A program made the translations under genes and the position numbers. From Lingula anatina (lineage: Eukaryota > Brachiopoda > Lingulata > Lingulida > Lingulidae), in NCBI RefSeq assembly GCF_001039355.2, contig NW_019775547.1, forward strand, positions 591,637 through 655,636: a stretch of DNA of 64,000 nt, given 5' to 3'. Of the stretch, positions 1 to 10,680 are shown one piece after another (positions within the stretch are counted from its first letter, which is position 1; every line of letters starts with the position of its first letter). Under the pieces are notes generated by a model. The model saw nothing but the letters and a program-made list of their open reading frames with translations. It had not been told where the DNA came from and did not search any database.

Positions 1-615
1 TTGCAACATAATCATATTTTGCAAGTTAAAAAGTGAAAATATGCTAGAAGATTTAAGCTGTCAAAAGTGAAAGAAATAAAATAAATACAAAGAATCCATT
101 CAGTGCAACATTTCAAAATGACAAAAAATCAAAGATCAGTGCTTTTTCTTCAACAAATGTTTCTGTTAGCAACCATGAACAATCCACCCCAGATGTTGGC
201 TGTGATATACTTAGCAACAGTGATAAAGACACCACAACACTACCTTGGAAAACAACACAACTTTTCTTCCAGCCTGGAGACAAATCACATATAGACATGA
301 ATATCAATATGTGGGCACTGCTATATCTAATATTACCAACAGAAAAATCTATAGAATCACAACCTGGGCATTGACTCTCCACTGTAAAGTGCCTTACATA
401 AATACAATATACTGTTATGATTATATCCAATAAATCAATAAGACAAACTTAAGCTTAAACATGTGTACGCAAACTTGTCACATCCTCACATTCAATGAGG
501 TATATACTTTTTAAGGTATCAGTGAGGTTCTTGTATTGATTCTCATTTGTGTAAATCTCCCCACAAATACTTCATGAAGAAGAAGCGTGTCCTGACTGGC
601 TTAATTAATTCTTAC

Positions 616-1515
616 CTCAAACTCGTCCTTGTGTTCGCTCTGGAAGGCGGAACCATCAGGCAACCCAAGGGGAATAGCACCAGAGTTGCCTCTCTGTCCA
701 TACACAGTGATGTACACCTGGGCCGTGGTGCCAGCTGTGGGGAGCTCATTGGTGGTCACCCACACCTTCCACTTACCATCTGGAAACAGTTACAATGAGC
801 TATGAGGAACAGTTATGCAGCTTAAGCCAAAGATTTTAATTGCACACCTTGTAAAATTGAGGGAAACAGAAATTGTAGATTAAAAATTATTTGATATGTT
901 CAATAACTATTCTGTGAGGTGAAATCGGGAGTCACCCTAGAGAGAATAAATTAATACAAGGCACAATAATGATAGCAAAGTAAAGGATAATTATAAAAGG
1001 TTGAGTGTTTAACTGCCCAGGGGGAGCTCACTGGTGGTCACCCACACGTTTCATTAACCATATGGAAACAGTTGCAATAAGCTAATAGGAACATTGGTGC
1101 ATTTTTCTTGTAAAATCTTGTAATATTTTTTTTTTATTAAAATTTTGCATAAATTCTCAATGTCAATATATACAGTTTTGGTTTTATTTTAACAAATCAG
1201 GCTAAAGTATGGTAAGTGAGTATATGTGAGAAAATAAACATAACGACAAAGTTCAAATTCTGCATATAAGAAAGGAATTAACGTAATACAAAAAAATTAA
1301 TCAACATACGTGACTTTGATATTTTCTCTTTCTTCTCCCTGACTTTACTCTGCTCACTGTCACCAGTGACTATGCTCCTTCTTTTGCGCTGAGGAGGGCG
1401 AGGTGATATCCCTGCCTCAATCTCTGGCGTTATCATAGTCTTAAATGGCTCAGCCTTGGCAGCCACATACACATCAGGGCCATGGAATATAGCAGATAGG
1501 CTTGTTACCTGTGTG

Positions 1516-1568
<53 letters not shown>

Positions 1569-3364
1569 TCTGAATTGGAATGATATATTTCACTTTTCTG
1601 TGGTGTACAGCATTTACACTTACAGACATTTTATAATTTATTTAAAGCTTTTAAAGCTAATTCATATTTTTCCAATCTTGTTTTAGAGGGATACTCCATA
1701 AAGAAAATGATTATGATTAGAATAGAATATCATATTATATGCATAAGAAATATTTTATCAGTTCATAAAAGTGAAATCGATGAGTTTTGCTCTTAGCATC
1801 CAAATATTCCCAAAGAAAAAATAATGATCTGCTGGTTAATGTTTTTCTTATTGATTCATCTTTAGACCTTAAGTGTAAAGGTCAATCACCCTCAGCTGGT
1901 GTCTTGTGTACTTTATCAATTAGCTCTTTAAATTTAAAGTTGACAATTATGATTCATTTTAAAAATATCATCCAACACTGAACATGTGATTTTCATCTTC
2001 TATTGTCATGGATAACATGGTTTGCGAGTATAAAACCAAAACCTGCTTACAAAAAATGAAGCTGAAATAATGAACAAAGCATGTGAGTATTCCATGATCT
2101 CAGCTGACTGTGACTGCATTGAATGTAGAAACCTAACAATCATCTACTCCATTTTATCACTTATGGCAATTATGAAGTCTCCTTTTCCGGAGATATCTTT
2201 TTTAACAAACAAAGATGAAGTATAATCAAAACTTCAAGCAAAAACTGAACTAACTCCTTATCGACTTTTTGTACCAATGTAAAGGCAAATTTTTACGATT
2301 CCTTAACTCCCATTTAGAATAAAAAAGTAATTCACTCATCAATTTAAAAAAATCAGATATGGGGTTAAACAGGTTTTTTTTACTAATATAATTTTTTACT
2401 TGTCATGATCATACTATATATAACAGGCCATATCTCCTGCTTGGTTTAGTTTCATGTCAATTGATTGATGATCATACTTGTTTCATGATTTTTCTTATAA
2501 CAGGCAGGGGCGGTGTAGGTTACCAAAGTGTTATATATATATATAATATTATGGAGTGTGTTTGTAAAAAATTCATGGATGTATCTCCCAGAAATTGCTA
2601 AATATCATGAGAGATGCTCTGTTCAATCAATACAGAATGATGACATCAAATAACCATACAGCGCATCAAACTCAGGAGATTGCTTCCCCCACGTGTTTTC
2701 TCTTCCAACAATTTCTCAATTTTCTGCAACTTACCAATTTCCCATCAGTTGTGAACAGGCGCCTGACAGCTATCCGAAACAAGTCACTCATGTCATCAAG
2801 TACTTGCTCAAACGTCTGAGCAGTCCTTCTATTCAGCATGATGACGTGCCGCTCATGTGGAAAGCCATTTTTCATCACAGTGATTTTTTTTGGAACTGTG
2901 GTTGTAGTAAGCAACCTTGATTCTGTTCGAGAAGTGTTTGCCACTTTCTTTTTTCGTATATTTCTCCCCAATAAATGGCTGTTATATGCATTCTTCCCAC
3001 TTGGAGGTTTTCCACCATGCCAGGCACGAGGGGGGTGCACAACTTCCACTTTGATTCCTTTAGCATAATTCCTATGAGTGGAACATACATACCTCCCCTC
3101 ATTCTGCATGTCACTGACATCCTTTACACTATGGCGACCCTTTGGCGTATATATACTTCGTACTCCAAACGACAACCCAGGCACTTTCACAGACAAGTCT
3201 GACAACAAGGTGTCCATGCTGCGGTATTTTTTTGGACTGATAGCCATAGATACAGGGGAGAAGTAGTAGTCCCCATCCTTGTAGAAATGAATTGTTTTGG
3301 CAACTTGGGTCGACCTAGGAGAGGCGCCAGACCCCTGCACATTCTGTTGAGGACTTCGCTGCAT
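616..3364 (-). CDS. RP1/RP1L1-like: RP1/RP1L1-like doublecortin-PLAT protein, 5' part (partial)
   Basis: Three coding exons are visible: 2735-3364, 1310-1508 and 616-779. All have GT donors and AG acceptors and join in frame (phases 0 and 1), giving about 331 residues before the gene leaves the window. Residues about 23-107 form a first doublecortin domain (motifs FYKDGD, FGVRSIYTPKGRHSV). Residues about 159-234 form a second one (MKNGFPHE, LFTTDGKL joined across the intron to VTSLSAIF). A basic linker follows, and residues about 278-331 begin a PLAT/LH2 domain (GKWKVWVTTNE, VYITVYGQRGNSG). The first DCX resembles RP1 rather than DCX/DCDC2. RP1-family proteins bind axonemal microtubules; vertebrate RP1 and RP1L1 act in photoreceptor outer segments. 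The ATG at 3364 is preceded by a five-codon upstream ORF (MHPA-stop). Its divergent neighbour is the C8orf74 homologue, about 7.3 kb away. Domain calls are firm; one-to-one orthology is not. Confidence 0.85.
1019..1093 (-). pseudogene. Decayed partial copy of the RP1-like PLAT exon
   Basis: About 75 bp inside the intron match the 5' edge of the PLAT exon and its acceptor (compare 738-806), including the string ggtggtcacccacac. The acceptor reads CAT instead of CAG on the minus strand, and the coding frame carries changes. It is a dead, truncated exon duplicate in the same orientation as its parent, 280 bp upstream of it. Confidence 0.75.
1518..1568. repeat. (TAA)n microsatellite next to a splice acceptor
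   Basis: About 17 TAA units end within 10 bp of the acceptor at 1509-1510. On the gene's strand the array is (TTA)n and takes the place of the usual pyrimidine tract of RP1-like exon 2. Confidence 0.9.
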
Positions 3365-6300
3365 TTCGTTGTTGTTCTGCTTCTACGCTGGGTGCATCTC
3401 GATTTTCAAGGCACAGTCAGGAATAGCAATTATTAACATGATGCTATATTCTTCCATATCTGAAATGCAGAGAAAATCTAAATTAAGAATTGATAATGCA
3501 ATAAAATAAAATATTAACATACAGACTTTTACAAACCAGCCAGTTTATTTTTGTCTTAAGATATGCAACATTTCAAGAATTGTTCTTTGAAAATACTGGA
3601 ACAGATACTGAACTGAGGATGCACTTTTATGATTCAAAGTAACACTGTTAAATATGAATGACCAATGACGATGAAATCAGACTTGCACTGACAGGCTTGA
3701 CCCTGTGTTGCCAGCATAAAAAAGTCCTTATGAACCTCAGACTCAAAGCCAGTCTAGTAAACTGGTGACAGCATGTTATCATTTAGAATATTTTAATTTC
3801 TGCGTAACATTATTGAATACTTCTGTCAATCTTTCGTAGCAAACTCTATTTTCTATTAGAACCTGTATGTAAAACTACTGAATACCTCTGTCAATCCTCT
3901 ATGGCAAACTCAATTTTCTATTAGAACTCAAATATCTTACATATTCCCATATCTGATTTTAGAAAATATTGTTGAATGTGGCCATACACCGGCTCTTAGA
4001 AAACTAACATCACCATCAGCGTCTCCTTATATTCTAAGGAAATGTACTGTTTTCATCATTTTGATTAAAACTTTTAAGAAAGAAAAACCATTGATTTTTT
4101 TTCACAAAAATAGTAGTAGTGAAAACATTTCACAGGTATTCTCACATAAGATCTATTCATTATAGTTTAATCACATATCTATTTTTAGATTACAGTAATG
4201 GGCAAAAGTTATCAAACTTTCATATACATAATTTTACAATCACTTAATAATATTTTTAACAGTGTTTTTGGTGTTTTACTGCATAGAATAGAACTAGAGT
4301 AGCCTGCTTTTTAATTTGTTGCTACCACTCAATAGGAATGTTCTAAACTCAAGAAATTAAGACTTAAAAAATACAGTATCTTTAAAATTCATAATTTTTC
4401 CAAACTGAAATGGAAATTATCGTTTGTGAAAGCTGAATGTTAATCTTAGTGCAGTGGAATTCATTTGAAACATAGATGTTTTATTCTTATTCAAAGTCAA
4501 CAAAGAATGAACTCGACAGTCCTTGTGCAGCACACCTGAGAAGAATAGTCTCAATAACAGAGCAAAGTAAACATAGCTAGGTTGCTAAAACATGACTGAG
4601 ACATCTGCACCCTAGTTAACAGATCATGTTTACCTTTATCAAAATGCTCTCAAGAAATAGCAGAAAAAAGGAAGGGTTCTTTACTGATAAAGTACCATAA
4701 GAGATAGGGAATCTCAATTATATTCCTGGGTGATAAAAATTAATTTCTTCCAGAGAAGTACATTAAAAAAGATGTTTTAAAATGTTTGATTTACCTTTTT
4801 TTTCAATGGGGATTTTCTCTAAAGTGACTAAGGCACCAAACTATTAAAACTTTGGTGAAGTAGGTTGTTTTTCCCCCACCTATTGTGTAATGACAGAGAG
4901 TAAAAAAGTAAATTGTTTTTGAAGTCTTCAGAAACACATTTCCCATTGGTTATGAAACAGGTTTCAACCCTTCATCAACATGCCAGTTTTTTGTTTTTTT
5001 TTTTTTTTTTGAAATATCCAATCTTTTATCATTATTTGAAACTTTCTTGAAAATTTAAAAACAGCACATAAAATTTAAAATGTAAAGCGAGCTGAAGATG
5101 ATGGAAAAGATGTATGAAAAAGAAAACAGTGAACCTAACACTTTTTAAGGTAGCACATTTTTGTTTACATGCAAATAAATGAAATATGACACTGTATTAA
5201 ACAAGCCCTCTTTGGTCTGATTGTTTTTTAAGCTGAAAATTTAGATGACTTGTGCAAACACCAGCTTCCACTGGTTTTTTACTACCAATGTAAAACAATC
5301 CTAACTACATGGCATCTGTAAACAAGAAGTGAGTACTTAATAAACAAATTCCCAAATATCCATGAAGGATCAATCTTTTACCTGTCAACCAGTGCTAAAA
5401 TAAGTATCACCATATGGAAGATAACTTGGAAAATATAAACATAGCAACTGTGGAATGGATCTGATACAAAACTACTAGCATCCAAATCAATCATGTATTA
5501 ATTTTGTCACCAAACAAATTCTGCTTGATATTTACCTTGCAATGACTCAAAGATATGTCCCTATTTCAACCATGCTTTGATGGATGACAGCATCATTAAG
5601 GGTGTTTCTGGGAATCAACTTCAGTTCCACAAGCAATAACCCAAGTGCACACTGACATTAAACCACTGGATTTATTGACAATCAACAAATAACATGATGT
5701 TGTCAGAACTGCTACCTGAGCTATAACGTAATTATGTTATCTGTTTTCATTCATAAATGACAGCTTATAGGGATTTACCAAATAAAAGGATATGGAAAAA
5801 ATCCATAAAATTGCCAATCCTACAGCAATACATGTTTTATATATAAACAAATACTTTATTGTGTAATCGTGTGTAGCACAAGTAGCACCAAGCCTCTACT
5901 ATATGACTGTAATGGGATGACATGTAAAAAAATCAAATATTGTTAGGAAATTTCCTGGTGTTCTCAACAATCACAACGTTTATCAAACACCACAAAAGTT
6001 AAGTTAGAAGACCATATTTCCTTTTCTTCAATTAATCTAATGCAAAAAGAGAAAAATTAGAGATAATGATAATACCACAGTAGTCTGCATAGTAAATGTA
6101 GAACTCCAACAACCTATACAGTTTCTATATTAAACTTACTCATTATTTGCCTCTTTCCTTTGAATTACTACAAAAGGTCTTCTCTCAGGAGTTATTGTTG
6201 TTACATCAAAGCTTATTTGCTAAAGAGATGTAACTAGTGACAGAGAAATTTAATACAATCTACCTGAACCCAACAATCCATCAAGCACCATTTTCAGGAG

Positions 6301-6439
6301 AAAACTTTCAACTGCTTGACAACACCTCGATTACACACAAAGATAACTGTGCAACAGAAAACAAACTAATACATTTAATTGTCTGCTTTCCATGTTTTCA
6401 TTTTCCATTAACGGAGTGGCAATTCAGGCAAATAGTTAA

Positions 6440-6441
<2 letters not shown>

Positions 6442-6488
<47 letters not shown>
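6442..6488. repeat. (TA)n microsatellite
   Basis: About 23 uninterrupted TA units. They create the Tyr-Ile run of a spurious ORF here. Confidence 0.95.
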
Positions 6489-6490
<2 letters not shown>

Positions 6491-6609
6491 GCACATACAA
6501 ATTACTGCAAAAAAAATTTTTTTTTGTATTTCTAACATCAGTCTTTTTGACTGAGGGCATTATGAATTAGTAAATTTCAAAGTAAATTTACGTCTAACAT
6601 CCCATTTCC

Positions 6610-6817
6610 ATAGATTTTTATATCGATCTATCTCTGTGGGGAGTCTCACTAGATTACTGTCAGCTTGGCCAGCTTAAGCGTCTGTCCCGCCTACTAAAAG
6701 CTGTAAGGGGGTAATTAACTATGGTTCCCGCTCGGGTGACTGCAATTTAGCGTGAACCCCCAGGGAGTTAGGTCGATCTAAATCTTAATCTTTAGATCGA
6801 TCTAAATCTTTGGGAAA
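6610..6817. repeat. Imperfect inverted repeat, possible MITE
   Basis: The left arm (about 6610-6655, containing ATCGATCTATCTC and GGGGAGTCTCAC) is a degraded reverse complement of the right arm (about 6745-6817, containing GGGAGTTAGGTCGATCTAAATC). The right side also has a short direct repeat of GATCGATCTAAATCTT. No target duplication could be assigned. Confidence 0.4.
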
Positions 6818-7759
6818 GCACCCTAACTGTAACTTACATGCGGACCTCATTTGCTGCAATATGGCAACCAACAGATAAAAGTGCAGTGAAAGCTTCACAA
6901 CAGGCAGATGAGAGTTTATCTGCAGTTCAAACTATTGACAAACATGGCACAAAAGCATTGATCAATATAAAGGCAATCAGCTTTTAGCAGACAACAAACA
7001 GAACAGAATGTAACTGCTTCAAAATACATATATTTTTCATTTGCCTGAAAATTAAATATATTACAATAATTTTTAATTCAATAACTAAACTATCAAAGGT
7101 AGTCACTTTTTTCTCCTTTCAATGAATAAATAAATGATTTTAAAAATATATAGATTCTCTTTAAAATAATGTGTACATCCTATAAATTGCATTTTATTTA
7201 ATCATATCACAGACAGTTACCTTTTAGTATGTGCCCTGTCATTATGTTCAAACATTAAAACTAACCTGTGATATGTCTGTGATATGATTAAATAACAAAA
7301 TACAATAGACTTATTACCAGCCTAATGAATTTCTTCAAGAATGGGAACCTAATATTTGTGTGCCTTGTTTTTAAGATGAGAAGCTCCCTTGGCACTTTCA
7401 GATGACTCTCAGGTGCATGCCACATGCAAGCTACTCGTATAATGGATCTGACTGCACACAGATATCCCCATGTCACTAATAAAACAAAACAATCAACTTA
7501 GCCACACCACAAATGGATTAAGTACTAATCAATGGGATATATTCAATTAATAAAAGTACAGTCTTCATTTCTAGCACCTGTTCCTCTAAACATTATCAAA
7601 GACACTTTTTCTTTTAGTATATGATTTCCTTTATCAAGTCAAACCTACAGAAAACCACCACTTTTACTTACAATCTAAATATCATTATGTCTGCTTAATG
7701 GTTCAAATCAAATTTTTAGTGCTTAATTGTAATAAAATTAATTATTTAAGTCTAAAAGA

Positions 7760-7929
7760 GGACTTTAAAATTTGTCTACCTGGCAACTTTGCATCTCCCT
7801 CTCAGAGACTATGGATGGTCTACTGAGAATAGAGATCAACTATTCTCAGTCCTGTAAAGTAATCAGCCGACCTGCCGAAGTCTTGGAGAGGGAGACACAA
7901 CGTCATCAACTAGACAAATTTCAAAGTCC
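7760..7929. mobile_element. Short palindromic MITE-like element, 170 bp
   Basis: The arms starting ggacttt.aaatttgtct at 7760 and ending agacaaatttcaaagtcc at 7929 are inverted copies of about 55 bp, both containing tctccctctc. The core actgagaatag...ctattctcagt is itself a hairpin. A related copy of the core lies at about 46912-46990, and its allelic copy at about 50390-50470, so this is a dispersed family. Confidence 0.65.
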
Positions 7930-10680
7930 ACTAACAGATTTGAATAATTTATTTTATGTGAAATACGACCAGGTGACTAACAAACAAAGTAATATTTAAC
8001 CGTAATCTTAATTTAAAAAGTAATAATGAGGTAAACAGCCTTTTTATTATTCCTTGTGAAATACAACATAGTCTGCTAAATCTTTAAAGTCTAAGATTTT
8101 AGTCATTAGACTTTTTGTGCAACAAAACCCTGGGCTCTGCTATCATTCAGACCACTTTGAAGGATGTACACCCTTTTCAAATTGAGTGGTATACTTTAGG
8201 GTTACAGTCGGTACTGGTACATTCTGTGAGATTGACAACTTAAAAGCCCGGTATTTTATAAGAGAATCACTTCAACAGAGCCTCTGTGTTCAACAAAGCT
8301 TATTAACATAGAAACCATGCCCATATTACATGGATCGATGCATCTCTACCAGGACTTTCACTAAGTGCAATCACATTAACTGAATGACAAGCCTCCTCCT
8401 GTATCCAATGTACTTGTATTATCATCAGCTTTTCTGTATTCTACTTAAAGCCAGGAGGCGGCGTGTTATTCAGTTAAGCTGACTGCAAGGGAATCAGGCC
8501 TTACTAACTTCACAGCAAGAAAAGGAGTAAAACACCCTGGAGCCTAATAAACCATAGCGGCAGTCAGGGCCCTTCCAAGGATTGTGGGTACAGGCCATCC
8601 AAAATTACCACCGGTAATTTCCTACAAAATTTCTGGGGGTCCAAGTATGCCTAAAGCCCTCATATTTCGAAAAAAAAATCCATAAGCCATCCAGCTGTCT
8701 TTGAAAATTTTGGCAGTCTGCTGGTGCTAGTGGCCATCCAAATGACAGACGAAGGGTTCGCTGGGAAAACCCTTGGCGGCAGTGGTACAGACTGCATCAC
8801 TTAAGTTTCCCACTCCATGTGAAAAGGGCACAAGTTTTTGCCAATATAATTATCCCACTAGAGCCCTTATGACAAGGCCATGAAGCTTAACAAATTACAA
8901 TCTTCTCAGTAGGTAGGACCTTTAGATCCCCAATGGACCGAGAGTTCAAACTGTAAAGTAAGCCCCCGCCCATTATTGCAATGCTTACCTGAAAGCCAGA
9001 AATGACTTTCAAGGTCTAAAATTGGAATTAAAATTCACACCAGCGTCTTATCCTGCACTAATCTAAAAATGTCCCAGAGTTTACATGTAAACCAAAAGGC
9101 ACTCCAGGAATGCTTCATCAGTTACTACAATACCAAACTGTTATTACAGTAGCAATAGATAGGTTGCGTGAAACTTTTCATGTGTGAAATCTTCACCCAC
9201 CAGATCAACAGAGAGCGAAGGCCCCAGGTGTCGAAAAATAACATGCAACCCTATATGGGAAAGGTGTCTTGGAATCCTTCCAATATTTTACAGTATGGTG
9301 AATAATAATTCATCAAAATATACGGGAATTGTCCTAAAGGACAGATCTTGACAAATATCAGGCCTTGTAAATGATAATTGTCATTTGTGAACTAGAGCCA
9401 TGGATCTGTGATAGCGAACCCCGAATCAACAACTCAAACCCCAATGTCATTAGCAAGAAGGTAAAAATAGTGATCACATAAAAAAGCATCACATAAAAGA
9501 ATGTGAACAATTTAACCAGGTTTCAGCAAGGTACTATCTCTGTTGACATTGTGATACTATTCTTTTTCTCAGCCTGAAATATTTTCAATACAGGAATAAC
9601 GCCTTTTCAATGTGGAAATAAACATTGTCCCATTATGAGATAATGTTGTTACATCAAAAATACAGCTACTCCTTATCCATTAGCTAGTCCCTTACATATA
9701 TTACTATGTCACATTTTCTGAATTACCATTTGCATATAACAATAAGCATTATAGGTGACTGTCCGTTGTACAGGTATATATATATAGCATGATAAAAACA
9801 GTGAAATTTACTTAATAATTCAGTTAATAAAATATATATGCACCTTAAAAGTAACCTAACAACGGTTTTCACGCCAAAGCAAATTTTCCTAGAGAAAAAA
9901 GCAAATTTGTCTTACTCGTGTACCATTGCTTGAACCAACAATTTAATCGAATTTGATCTTTTATACATTTGTAGAATTTCTAACTAAACATTTTAGCTCT
10001 AAATATCTGGCCGGCCGTTTTGACTGCCATCAGTACGTTTATGGAGGAAATATCGACATCTGGGACATTTATTAAAGGGTTTTATTCTTTTACAGAAAAC
10101 ACAAGAAGCTTTGCATGATATGTAGACAAAGAAGATATGACTTGTGACATTTTCTAATGCGTACATTATACTTGTATACCATGGCAATTACATGTAGTAC
10201 TACATGTGGTAGTGGACAGTGGTAGTACATGTACAGTACATATACATGTACCTTTAAAATAATCGATGCCGATACTGGAAACACAAGCACATTTAACGCC
10301 TTTCAGTTCTCTATTCTCAGTTAACTGAAACTACTTTAATTACAAACAATTGGTCTGAAACCACACGTAATGTCAGTTATTACATTCAGTAAACTAATGC
10401 ACATCCCACCAACCTTCTCCACAGGCACCTGCCTCTGTTGTTGTAAGCATGACCTACTTTCTGGTCATCTCGCACAGCGTGTGACTTAGATACAGCAGTT
10501 CTGTTTTCCAAGTCATACTTCTTTGTACAAAAGCAAAAGTATGAAATATATGGATAATTACGAAAACGATTATACCATAGCTACAACTGATCACGGCTAA
10601 TGCCCGAATTTTTAAGAAAGCCCGAATGATTTAAAATTAGAGCAACGAGAAAGTCCGAGACTGAGTGGTTAGCAACAAAG

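Larger units (their letters stand above)
3365..10680. other. Gene-poor stretch between the RP1-like gene and C8orf74
   Basis: No exon-like ORF or recognisable protein was seen on either strand. It should hold the 5' ends and promoters of the two divergent flanking genes, and possibly a non-coding first exon of the RP1-like gene. Besides the repeats listed separately, it has a cluster of TACATGTA-type palindromes at about 10190-10255. Confidence 0.6.

Noticed and set aside
113-430. Minus-strand ORF at the left edge as the next PLAT exon
   Set aside because: It lacks the PLAT second-half pattern and suitable splice sites in frame; the next exon is probably outside the window or not visible.
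2672-3266. Several plus-strand and other-frame ORFs over the doublecortin exon
   Set aside because: Shadows of the minus-strand coding exon, which has domain matches and splice sites.
6237-6554. 105-codon plus-strand ORF
   Set aside because: Held open by the (TA)n tract, which gives a Tyr-Ile run; no other support.
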